From: a virus
DNA: 37,385 nucleotides
IMG/VR virus record: IMGVR_UViG_3300037493_000474
Location: 1-37,385 of that record
Reading direction: 5' to 3' (one strand)
The position numbers and the translations under genes are program-made. The notes beneath the pieces were generated by a model. The model worked only from the letters and a program-made list of their open reading frames with translations. It was not told the DNA's origin and made no database searches. Of this stretch, positions 31,001 to 37,385 are shown one piece after another (position 1 is the stretch's first letter; each line of letters begins with the position of its first letter).

Positions 31001-34000
31001 GTGGCGACGAACTAGTTCTTGCCCTGCTGTCTGCCAAGCCGGCAAAGGAAGAGATTAACGCCCGCACCGACAAGCGCATGATGGACGAGAACGGGGACAT
31101 GAATACCCCTCAGTCCCAGGAAGAGGCGGTTCAGCGGGCGTTGCACAACGAGGCTCGTTTCCGGTTCAACGCGGTCGAGGTTCGGTGGTTGTCCAAGGCA
31201 ACCTCCCCGGTCAGGGTGTTTATGGATGCAGCCAAACTTGCGGCCCAGCAGATCATTGCCGGCAAGGTCATCCGTGACCTACGCCCAAGTGAGTATCAAG
31301 CGGCGGAAGCCAAAGCCGCCCGCGAGGCTGCTGACGCCCACAACAAACGCCGTACCGCCGCCCAAGCTGCACAAGCCGCTGCTACCAAGGAACGCAACGC
31401 AGGGCTGTCCGGCATTGCAGCAGGCGTACCAATGTCTGAGGTCGAGGCTGCTGCCGCTGCAAAGGGGCAGGAAGCCGCTCAGAAGGCTACGGAGCGCGAG
31501 TCTGAGCGTAAGGCAAGGTATGGGGAGCGGACGCCTGAGCAGGTCATCCTGCGGGCAAAGCAGATCCAATTGCTTCAGAACCAACTAGCGCGTGAGGCGC
31601 AGGATGCCAAGGACGAAGTTTCCAAGGGTGTCAAGTATCTGCGGAATGTGCTGAAAGCAAAGAATGTCCAGCGCATGGGTGCTGACATTGCTGACCAAGT
31701 CACGAACATGCTTGAGCGGTTCTCGCTTGCAAACATCTCGGTGGAAGAGGCTGGCAAACGGTTATCACTCGCCAAGTGGATTGAGGGGCAACTTGAACTT
31801 GGGATTGTCCCGGACATTGACCCGAAGCTGCTAGACGAATCGTTCCGCAAGCCGTACCAACAGATGACCGTCAGCGAGTTCCGCGACCTGGTCAGTTCTA
31901 TTCAGCAATTGGAATACATTGGCAAGCATGAGAACGAGATTCGCCTTGCCGGCGAGAAGGTGCAGTTTGTTGACGCCCGCGATGCAATTGTCAAGAGCAT
32001 CCAAGAAGAGAAGAAAGACGGCAAGAAGTTAAACCCGCGAACGGCAACCACTAAGGGCGGTCGCGCACTTGAGGGTATTCGCACGTTCATGGCTGCACAC
32101 TTGAAGGTTGCCGCAATTGCTCGAATCATGGACGGTGGCAAGGACAACGGCAAGGTTTGGAACTATTTCATCCGCAGCGCAAACGCAGCCGGGGACATGG
32201 AAACTCGCATGATTGGCGAGGCGACTGAGAAGGTGATGAACATCCTCAAGCCAGTCAAGGCACTTGGGAACATGGAGGGTGGCCGGGTTTACTTCAAGTC
32301 GATTGACCGTTCACTCAACCGTGGCGAACGATTCGTCATTGCTTTGAACAGCGGTAATGAGGGAAACCTTCAGCGTATGCGTGATGGCGAAGGTTGGACA
32401 ATGGATCAACTTGCCCCGGTATTGGAGTCGTTGTCATCTACCGAGTGGAATGCTGTCCAGGCAATTTGGAATCATTTTGAGACATACAAGCCGCTTGTTG
32501 AGGCGAAGGAACGCCGGCTATACGGCAAGGCTCCAAATTGGATTGAGGTCAAGCCGTTTGCAATCAAGACATCCGATGGCAAGACCTTGAATCTTGAGGG
32601 TGGCTATTACCCAATCAAGTACGACCCGAAAGCATCGGACGCGGCCGAGCAGTTCACCGACGCCGAAACCGCTAAGGCTCAAATGAAGGGTGCGTTTACC
32701 GCTGCGACAACGCGCAGAAGTTACGTCAAGAATCGAGCGGAGCGCGTTGTTGGGCGTCCATTGATGTTGACGATGACTGGCGTGTATAGCGGACTAGGCG
32801 AAGTCATTCACGACTTGTCTTGGCATGAGTGGTTGATTAGTGCCAACCGCATGATGAAGGATCGTGGATTCTCTTCAGCGGTAAATGAGACATATGGACC
32901 TGAAATCAAAAGGCAGATGAAAGATTGGATCAAGGATGTTGCTGCTGGTCAGGGAGCTGCCGACCAAGGTGCTGCAAACTTTGCAACGTGGATGCGGCGT
33001 TCAATCAGTTCTGCTCGTCTTGGGTTCAACGTAACAAGCGGAATCATGCAGGTTTCCGGCTTTGCCAACACATGGGTAAGAATTGACGGCACGTTGGTTC
33101 CAAAGTGGACTGCCATTGGCGTTGGGTCGTTTGTTCTTCATCCTAAAAAGATGATGAGCATGATTCAAGAAAAGTCATCAATGATGCGTAATCTTGGTCG
33201 TACTCAGTTCCGCGACCTCAATGAAATCCGCAACACCATGCAGGATAAGGATGGTAAATGGAACGCCATTCACGCGAATGCATACATCTTCTGCAGAGTC
33301 ATGCAGTCGATGGTCAATTACCCAACATGGGCAGGCGCATATGAAAAATCATTGTTTGAAGGCAACAACGAAGATACGTCGATTGCCCTTGCTGACCAGG
33401 CTGTCATTGACTCACAGGGTGGCGGTCAACTGAAAGACCTTGCTTCCGTTGAACGTGGTGGAGCCTGGTCAAAGTTGTTTACGGTGTTCTACGGATATCA
33501 GAATGCCCTGTTTAACTCAATGGCTACCTCGGTGATGACACAGAAGAAGTCAACAGCGGCCGCGCAGTTGACATTGCTAGTTGCCGTTCCTGCTGTCTAC
33601 AAGTATTACGTCAACCAAGCCGTCAAGGCCAAGAGGAAAGACAATGATGACGATGAAGAAAAGGGACTAGCGGCGTTTGTCGCGGAAGAGTCCATTCAAA
33701 CCATGCTTGGTTCAATGATTGGCATCCGTGAACTTGGCAACCTCGCAAAGTTTGATTCAAAGGATGTTCGTGACTATTCGGGTCCATCCGGACTGGCAAT
33801 GATGACCGACATTTACAATGTAACGATTCAGGCTCGTCAGAATGAGTGGGACGCCGCATACCGCCGTGCGCTCTTAAACCTTGCTGGCGATCTGTTTGGC
33901 ATTCCAGCAGTTCAGATCAACCGCACGATTGACGGCATACAGCTAATGATTGACAAGAACAACGCTGATCTTCGCGCCCCGATCTTTGGAACACGCCGTT

Positions 34001-34002
34001 GA
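25033..34002 (+). CDS. giant multidomain ejection protein (gp16-like, polyvalent), 2989 aa
   Basis: The largest gene, in the position of T7 gp16 but about twice its length. A Gly/Ala-rich hydrophobic region (about 237-285) may insert in membranes. An AT-rich Ala/Gln-linked part (about 680-935) precedes a helical domain (about 935-1165, from DSVAKLATGRAWERG to RTWGRWTGTLI) known from large polyvalent phage proteins. A GNAT-like domain lies at about 1490-1660 (SGFALKGDDIVSVFS, GGRRLDAFDTVLPYLY, GFRAVARLRWNE). A zincin motif TFLHELMHW has H1693, E1694, H1697. Coiled coils with Ala/Lys repeats run about 1850-2260 and a long helical C-terminus follows. No transglycosylase site is evident. It is probably injected with the DNA and carries enzymes into the cell. 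Confidence 0.85.
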   Translation: MIEPDINEQLGSFAPSQGNADLLQNVVSQESLSMTEAITPRRSFVLPTAPPQPQLDPALKAAVDEMANQRSAVLNSSLYNATKKNPDTVAEAQRVGKQMGVGADIAERNLAELQRGAMMLKALDRNLAISAPKTANSLTEPDFANIAYDDLENLTGTEKLMRWFAGTDFFKGAQGTFISTEMATIDQLNSEGMATSKDFERYKELQRDLQIVGQPAPYSISGNIANLLASVEAGAEIGAQYAVTGAVLGGAAGAIGGPLAPATMPAGMALGGTAGFATGMAKWMYQSMAGESYRQLREGDVSHEVALPMSRGIGVITSALEFAGLGAELYIASGVGKKIFAKELATDVTAELSKQMIKKATASEAVWDASKLYFGEILTESTVEGLQTAITRVGTEIGRAYDRPDLQNMFQTPEGRRAIISEAVDSFVNVAIGMSVAGLPLPAANYYMDRGRYADAKRSQQFYEDLSKNAVDSKMRQRNPDAAERFYADQVDGTGAETTYVDGRVMQNILNQSGLTNEQVDTVLPGIRQQLAEAISIGGDVTIPTATYAARLAGTKLGDSMKIHMRPNANAWSADTAVKYAGQLEQEKEKALALLEEKETTDTAFVNEARVIEKDMQEKLAAVGRDPKLAKAEATIFRDMMVVAAAEAKMTPAAYMAQHGPDVVGPQAQAAPAAPQQVAPTVPTNQSQTVTPESITELSETTAAAQIEVTSAIESNALNERDGKRANESLFRMGFALKNGKIADIAVQTWRAINRNIPQLSKMVAKANELLKKMGVEIVDPTGQIYTDGWAEVEVVAWEPYEEGQESPDEYRVVKTMEPIVRQNGQIIKRGEVIVRDIRPESAMSPAEIEAKQKKQDELKRRLEEKLAATKLAEQAAPTAPLEQAAMPAQVLEQAAKADANAINKQAAQESDDTVATAESQPNIPTTIDDAISLDSVAKLATGRAWERGRDLKVEMQKEATTLASGSGVDLLIDTPQTTEYLTRVGLRDALYALRQNPNSVGWYDEKTRQALAVMALVHPEILTDENARFAFTWALAVTSNGIKVGKNFELAEMVYRRYKSDGKMPSDLAAGTSQEAINNSLSLFNTLRDAWGIDNLRRFAQTEYTIQELKYIVADTDSGGEYASTVVKGAAVLGPKIGNGFFSNLYGDFRSLTMDRWLVRTWGRWTGTLIMPMPVQTQNARTRLQTVITSLTQDERASMASILREAVPKQAAVIDAVEAGGGVDFDALSSVIQKASMDKEVRAKMNETFAGQEVRKAGNGLAKYLDGQKEAPAGPGERVRIRGIFTTILQQLQQLPEYAELTMADLQAALWYAEKRLYETAKEDITIDEEDIEGYADDEAPDYANAAADVARVAGVSNEKISETLQRESNNERSRQSRLQEKSGSPVKARNTAATRGFSDNEKRQFNGAAVIRNDRASRGNIAGSPEPYTRSGDKRNTKPRLVRLIGARVISLFQPQGRLRNALDSAGGKDRPFDAPKFHELEKSPKSPIAFHRLITESKSKSEFGASVYAYTVEEYADMRLFVSEDALSGFALKGDDIVSVFSMSDAAVGHALMQMAVSVGGRRLDAFDTVLPYLYAPHGFRAVARLRWNEGRKPEGWDKKTFAKFNNGEPDVVFMVYDPTYFGQYSNKDGKVVKSEDAAVRVQKKATSNIANGGILEQAAPSPGPARGGYDPKRIQILLNSEADAFTFLHELMHWRMDKMIQSVNNGKASPQEIADLDIMIQSFKLGGESQQERLAIWNAMTFEEQRPHWEAIAYNFENYLFEGKAPSVEMQGVFDRMASFIKRVYVSIRDDLNKIYRREFGKDLPVLTDEVRGVMDRMLASEDQIKRKQAMMQMVPMFLTQEESGMDDATYAAYQAMNKEAEDAAVTDLTKASLKQMQWLSGARSRVLKELQAKHDALRKEIRAEVKAEVDAEPIYAAMSILKTGEGRAKNGEMVKFDDKFKLNLESVKKMIPAEDVAKLGFGKYGMVAADGMDPDMAADMFGFSSGDELVLALLSAKPAKEEINARTDKRMMDENGDMNTPQSQEEAVQRALHNEARFRFNAVEVRWLSKATSPVRVFMDAAKLAAQQIIAGKVIRDLRPSEYQAAEAKAAREAADAHNKRRTAAQAAQAAATKERNAGLSGIAAGVPMSEVEAAAAAKGQEAAQKATERESERKARYGERTPEQVILRAKQIQLLQNQLAREAQDAKDEVSKGVKYLRNVLKAKNVQRMGADIADQVTNMLERFSLANISVEEAGKRLSLAKWIEGQLELGIVPDIDPKLLDESFRKPYQQMTVSEFRDLVSSIQQLEYIGKHENEIRLAGEKVQFVDARDAIVKSIQEEKKDGKKLNPRTATTKGGRALEGIRTFMAAHLKVAAIARIMDGGKDNGKVWNYFIRSANAAGDMETRMIGEATEKVMNILKPVKALGNMEGGRVYFKSIDRSLNRGERFVIALNSGNEGNLQRMRDGEGWTMDQLAPVLESLSSTEWNAVQAIWNHFETYKPLVEAKERRLYGKAPNWIEVKPFAIKTSDGKTLNLEGGYYPIKYDPKASDAAEQFTDAETAKAQMKGAFTAATTRRSYVKNRAERVVGRPLMLTMTGVYSGLGEVIHDLSWHEWLISANRMMKDRGFSSAVNETYGPEIKRQMKDWIKDVAAGQGAADQGAANFATWMRRSISSARLGFNVTSGIMQVSGFANTWVRIDGTLVPKWTAIGVGSFVLHPKKMMSMIQEKSSMMRNLGRTQFRDLNEIRNTMQDKDGKWNAIHANAYIFCRVMQSMVNYPTWAGAYEKSLFEGNNEDTSIALADQAVIDSQGGGQLKDLASVERGGAWSKLFTVFYGYQNALFNSMATSVMTQKKSTAAAQLTLLVAVPAVYKYYVNQAVKAKRKDNDDDEEKGLAAFVAEESIQTMLGSMIGIRELGNLAKFDSKDVRDYSGPSGLAMMTDIYNVTIQARQNEWDAAYRRALLNLAGDLFGIPAVQINRTIDGIQLMIDKNNADLRAPIFGTRR
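29147..29365 (+). CDS. nested 72-codon reading frame inside the giant gene
   Basis: In the +1 frame relative to the giant gene, ATG 29147 to TAA 29365 encodes a protein-like sequence: MSDQDNHDYKRKVAPPLKP, TRQQLEDSLTM, SAMTGPVAAIL, then RDHPNLTPEAAIKEIQSLGW. It reads like a compact small domain, while the giant's own frame over the same bases is unusually Arg/Ser/Asn-rich and unstructured. The codons of the nested frame are of the kind used in neighbouring genes. It may be an overprinted gene, a formerly separate gene trapped in a fusion, or a frameshift product. No strong Shine-Dalgarno is present (GAGA upstream only). Confidence 0.45.
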   Translation: MSDQDNHDYKRKVAPPLKPVTRQQLEDSLTMKNGSSMEPPSSAMTGPVAAILRDHPNLTPEAAIKEIQSLGW

Positions 34003-34004
34003 CA

Positions 34005-34037
34005 GGGACCCATAGCGATACCCCCAACATTTACCCT
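34005..34037 (+). promoter_or_regulatory. GGGACCCATA element, copy 3 (putative phage late promoter)
   Basis: GGGACCCATA (34005-34014) starts 2 nt after the stop of the giant gene; TACCCT (34032-34037) follows after 17 nt. Here a leader of about 19 nt remains, with AAGGA before the tailspike ATG at 34063, so this transcript would be translated conventionally. Confidence 0.55.
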
Positions 34038-34062
34038 CAACAATCGCACAAAGGATTAAAAA

Positions 34063-36204
34063 ATGACCATTAGCTCCACAACGAGACTTGCTGGGCCATA
34101 TACCGGAACCGGAACTACTGGGCCGTTTACCTTTGCGTTCAAGGTGTTTACTGCTTCAAACTTGCAAGTTGTCCGTGTTGACACATCAACAGGACTTGAG
34201 TCCACGTTGCTGCTGACCACCGATTACACGGTGTCGTTGAACGCAGACCAAGACAGTAACCCAGGTGGCAATGTGACGCTGCTCGCTGTGTTGGCGACCG
34301 GGTTCAACATGATCATCACCTCGGACATTGCGAACCTGCAACCGACCGATTTGACGAATCAGGGTGGGTTCTACCCCGAGGTCATCACCGACGCGCTCGA
34401 CCGCGCAACGATTCAGATCCAGCAGATGGCTGACGAGTTGACACGGTCTATCAAGATCCCTGTCACCGACGGCTTGAGCCTTGACATGGAGTTGCCAACC
34501 GCAGCCGCTCGCGCCAACTCGTTCCTTGCGTTTGACGCAACGGGCGAGCCAACGGTGGTGACGGCAGGTTCGCCCGGTGCGCCCACGACAATGACCCGTC
34601 AGCAGTTCAGCGGCACAGGGTCGCAGGTCGCCTACACGCTTGCCTCAGACCCCGGTGCGCTTGGTAACTCCTGCGAGGTGTTTGTTGGTGGCATCTACCA
34701 GCAGCGCGACACCTACACGATTGCCGGCACGACCCTGACGTTTACCACAGCCCCTGTGGCTGGCACTGACAACATTGAGGTTGTCAACTTCCTCACCACG
34801 GCGATTGGCACGACTGACTCCTCGTTGGTGACCTACGTTCCTGCGGGGGCGGGTGCGACGCAGAGGACGGTACAAGCCAAGTTGCGGGATGTCGTGAGTG
34901 TCAAGGACTTTGGCGCGGTGGGTGATGGCGTTACGGATGATACAAGCGCAGTACAAACAGCCATAAATTATTGCCTTGCAAATAACTTAGATCTTTCTGT
35001 TCCGACATTGACAAAAATATCACAGGTTAATGTAAACAGGTTAGTTGATGATGTAACTAACGAATTCTATTTTACAATTTATTCAAACAGTGGTGGCGGT
35101 TTTATTACAAGCACTGCTACTACAATGTTTACAACAAGTTTGGCATTTGTAACTACGCCACAAAGTCATTTAGTGCGTTGGAAAAACATTAAGTTTGTTG
35201 GAGAAAATATTGCAACTGCTTCTTATGTAATTGATGGCAAAAAGTTTCTTAGAATTCAATTTAACGATTGTTCTTTTTATAAAATTAAGTTGTCTAGTAT
35301 TACAGGTGCTGGACAATATTATCAATCATACGCATTAAATAACTGCTTTGCTCAAGGTTGGTCTGGTTCATTTATGACAGCAGCGTTGGCTGGTGTTAGC
35401 GATGGTGCATATGACATTCAAATTATTGGAGGACTGTATCAAGCAGGAGGTGGTCAACACTGCTTTGATATTGAGCGTGTAAACAGTGGTAAATTTTGGA
35501 CAACTATTGTTAATTGCACAGGAACGGCTATTAAAATAAATGGCCCAAAAGGTGTTGATATATCTGGATATTTTGAAACAAACGCTTTAGATATTGATTT
35601 TAGGACAGGTGGAATTCCAGCAGTTGGAGTAAATATCCACGGTTCAATTTTTTATGTATCTACTACTAGCCTGCCTTATACAATTAAATGGGGAACTGCA
35701 TTTGGTTGCATTTCGCGAGGAAATGTGCATTACGGAAATATGCACGATTTACAATCTGATTCACAAGTAGATATTAACGATCATGCCTACGAAAATCTTT
35801 CAAGCACATTTGATGCTGTTAACAATGCTGGATATAGAGAAACATCGTATGCGCTCTTAACTTTACGCGGTGGCACATCCGCTTCATATACATCTAGTCC
35901 TGTAAATGGTCGTTATACAAAAATTGGAAAACGAGTTGAATTAGAATTCATTGCAACTTTAACAAGTACTGCAATTAACCCTGCTGATACTCTTTATATA
36001 AATAGTGGTTTGCCGTTTGCCGCAACATCTTCTTCTTATTTATGCGGAACTGTTGAAGTAGTTGGATCTACAACTAATAACGGAATAAGTCCGTTGTTTT
36101 TGTTAACAACAACAACAATAAATTCGAGTATAAATGTAATTCCAGCAAATATTGTTGCAAATAGTTGGACAGTAAAAATTAAATTGTCTTATGTTGTTGC
36201 ATAA
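34063..36204 (+). CDS. tailspike/tail fibre 1 with gp17-like anchor and pectate-lyase-type beta-helix
   Basis: A 713-residue protein. Residues 1-~150 are a T7 gp17-like virion-anchoring domain (GPFTFAFKVF, LLTTDYTVSL, DALDRATIQIQQMADEL). Residues ~185-260 form a beta module (TYTIAGTTLTFTTAP). From about 275 the adaptor RTVQAKLRDVVSVKDFGAVGDGVTDDTSAVQTAI begins, the usual entry to a right-handed beta-helix, followed by the receptor-binding part and a beta-sandwich end. AAGGA lies before the ATG. Base composition changes abruptly from GC-rich to clearly AT-rich at about 34,950, right after the adaptor, so the receptor part was probably exchanged. Confidence 0.9.
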   Translation: MTISSTTRLAGPYTGTGTTGPFTFAFKVFTASNLQVVRVDTSTGLESTLLLTTDYTVSLNADQDSNPGGNVTLLAVLATGFNMIITSDIANLQPTDLTNQGGFYPEVITDALDRATIQIQQMADELTRSIKIPVTDGLSLDMELPTAAARANSFLAFDATGEPTVVTAGSPGAPTTMTRQQFSGTGSQVAYTLASDPGALGNSCEVFVGGIYQQRDTYTIAGTTLTFTTAPVAGTDNIEVVNFLTTAIGTTDSSLVTYVPAGAGATQRTVQAKLRDVVSVKDFGAVGDGVTDDTSAVQTAINYCLANNLDLSVPTLTKISQVNVNRLVDDVTNEFYFTIYSNSGGGFITSTATTMFTTSLAFVTTPQSHLVRWKNIKFVGENIATASYVIDGKKFLRIQFNDCSFYKIKLSSITGAGQYYQSYALNNCFAQGWSGSFMTAALAGVSDGAYDIQIIGGLYQAGGGQHCFDIERVNSGKFWTTIVNCTGTAIKINGPKGVDISGYFETNALDIDFRTGGIPAVGVNIHGSIFYVSTTSLPYTIKWGTAFGCISRGNVHYGNMHDLQSDSQVDINDHAYENLSSTFDAVNNAGYRETSYALLTLRGGTSASYTSSPVNGRYTKIGKRVELEFIATLTSTAINPADTLYINSGLPFAATSSSYLCGTVEVVGSTTNNGISPLFLLTTTTINSSINVIPANIVANSWTVKIKLSYVVA

Positions 36205-36278
36205 TTAAAAATATTAATGGTTTAAATTGTAATGATCAAGAACCTAGATAAAACATCTAAACAAATGAAACCACAAAC

Positions 36279-37385
36279 ATGGCTATGACTAAACCAACCT
36301 CTGAACAGGTGACCTTCCTACAGGCCGGCACAGGCGCGACCCAGCGCACCGCGTTAGCGAAGTTGCGCGACACGGTCAGCGTCAAGGACTTTGGCGCGGT
36401 TGGGGATGGGGTGGCTAATGACACTGCGGCTGTACAGGCGGCAATTAACACACAACAAAGCGTATATTTCCCGCAAGGAACATACCTTTGCGCTGGACTT
36501 ACTATGTCAACGGCGTACCAACATTTGTATGCGGATAGCAATGTCCGAATTCAAAAAAATGCCAACGGCCCATTAGTAACGATTAGTGCAAATAATGTAT
36601 TTGCTCGCGAGGTGTTCTTTTATGGACAAACCGGATACACGGGGGATTGTGTAGTAATAACAGCAAACAACGCAAAATTGGAATTCTGCGCTGCAAACAC
36701 AACATTTGGATTTGCGGTAAAAGCGACTGGCAATTCCATGCACATTGTTGGAACGTGCGAACATTACTATTCAGCAGATGCATCGGGACACGCAATTTCA
36801 ATAGGCACAATTACTACCCCGACAAATTACCATGTCATTGATGGTGTTCAAATGCAAGGTTCAGTTGGCGGCGTGTTATGTATTAACACCAGCGGAAGCA
36901 TTTCAAATTCCACAATTGGAAATCTTACCGACCCAACTTTATATGTCACCAATACAAGAATTGCTGGCACTGTAGGCGCAATTAAAAGTTTCTGCCAGAT
37001 TAACAATTGCACCATTACTGGCAATGTTACATTTGGCGATGGCGTTACTCTTTATTCAGGAATTGGGTTTGGCCCAAATGTGTTTGTTCAGGCAGGTTCC
37101 ACTATTACTGTAAATAGCAACATACGAGATAGTTCTTTATACTTGTCGCAACTTGATCAAGCAAATGTTGTTGATCTTTTGTCGGGAACAGCCGGCGATC
37201 TTAATAATGTGTTTTTTGTTGGTCGAAAAACATATACAAGCGCATGGACTGCAAGTGGAACAAATCCGGTTCTTGGCAATGGTGTAATTACGGCTTTTTA
37301 CACAAGAACCGGAAGCACAACACTAGCGACTGTTGAATTATTGATTGGATCAACAACAACATTTGGAACTGGTGATTGGAGATTT
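36279..37385 (+). CDS. tailspike 2, 3' truncated, lacking its own virion anchor
   Basis: The frame is open from ATG 36279 to the window end (369 codons, no stop). It starts with a short lead and then TFLQAGTGATQRTALAKLRD and TVSVKDFGAVGDGVANDTAA, nearly the same adaptor as in the first spike, followed by an unrelated beta-helix (repeated short strands such as GAIKSFCQINNCTITGNVTF). It has no gp17-like anchor, so it may attach through the first spike, giving a branched receptor-binding apparatus. DNA is GC-rich in the first ~150 nt and AT-rich after. No clear Shine-Dalgarno is present; the 74-nt gap upstream is very AT-rich and may hold a promoter. Confidence 0.85.
   Translation, partial: MAMTKPTSEQVTFLQAGTGATQRTALAKLRDTVSVKDFGAVGDGVANDTAAVQAAINTQQSVYFPQGTYLCAGLTMSTAYQHLYADSNVRIQKNANGPLVTISANNVFAREVFFYGQTGYTGDCVVITANNAKLEFCAANTTFGFAVKATGNSMHIVGTCEHYYSADASGHAISIGTITTPTNYHVIDGVQMQGSVGGVLCINTSGSISNSTIGNLTDPTLYVTNTRIAGTVGAIKSFCQINNCTITGNVTFGDGVTLYSGIGFGPNVFVQAGSTITVNSNIRDSSLYLSQLDQANVVDLLSGTAGDLNNVFFVGRKTYTSAWTASGTNPVLGNGVITAFYTRTGSTTLATVELLIGSTTTFGTGDWRF

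Noticed and set aside
31226-31588. 120-residue out-of-frame ORF inside the giant gene
   Set aside because: Low-complexity Arg/Pro/Leu translation caused by the Ala/Lys repeats of the coiled coil; unlike the nested frame at 29147 it is not protein-like.
34063-37385. Diversity-generating retroelement, considered because the capsid cassette resembles BPP-1
   Set aside because: No reverse transcriptase gene and no template/variable repeat pair is visible in the window; the spike similarity is confined to the adaptor.
1-37385. CRISPR array, insertion sequence, integrase or attachment site
   Set aside because: No regular spaced repeats, transposase or recombinase gene was found; the only short direct repeats of note flank the HNH gene and lie in the AT-rich island.

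Overview
The window is part of the genome of a tailed phage with a short (podovirus-type) tail. The + strand from about 10.4 kb to the right end is a complete packaging and virion block in canonical order: small and large terminase, portal, Bbp19-like protein, scaffold, major capsid protein, Bbp16-like capsid cement, two tail-tube (gp11/gp12-like) proteins, three internal/ejection proteins (one of 2989 residues) and two tailspikes. The capsid cassette most resembles that of Bordetella phage BPP-1, and the tail and ejection part follows the T7 plan. No integrase, repressor, DNA polymerase, RNA polymerase or tRNA is visible, and both ends cut through genes, so this is not a whole genome. The host cannot be named from sequence. 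Several first genes appear to be leaderless (a -10 box 6-7 nt before the ATG), which suggests a host that tolerates leaderless mRNAs.

Layout. 1-566 (+): end of a gene for a lipobox/membrane protein and a 36-residue membrane protein, probably from the lysis module. 567-671: a hairpin cluster that terminates the leftward operon. 690-6006 (-): early operon with Gp157-like protein, ERF annealing protein, RusA resolvase, two small proteins, a tandem helix-turn-helix protein, a CsrA homologue, a C5 cytosine methyltransferase, an HNH/AP2 endonuclease and three small unknowns. Many genes overlap by 1-4 nt. Two sigma70-type promoters (about 2.06 kb and 6.06 kb) drive this operon and share the same dyad between -35 and -10. 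6161-7340 (+): metallophosphoesterase and a small HExxH protein.

7341-8467 holds no credible gene. It is packed with perfect stems capped by short loops, many of them GNRA, and ends in a terminator-like hairpin. I read it as one large structured noncoding RNA, or two, of the size class of the phage-borne GOLLD/ROOL RNAs. This is the most interesting part of the window. 8468-10461 (+): small unknown genes, including a diverged paralogue pair, a tiny CxC/CxxC membrane protein and two helix-turn-helix proteins, several with their own leaderless-type promoters.

10448-37385 (+): the late region. A perfectly conserved decamer, GGGACCCATA, lies directly after three stop codons (before the acetyltransferase, the Bbp19-like gene and the first tailspike). 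Each time it is followed 17 nt later by TAnnnT, so it is probably a phage-specific late promoter. The giant ejection protein has a zincin motif, a GNAT-like domain and AT-rich inserted segments, and a 72-codon reading frame nested in another frame. The two tailspikes share a GC-rich adaptor and then change abruptly to AT-rich, unrelated receptor-binding parts.
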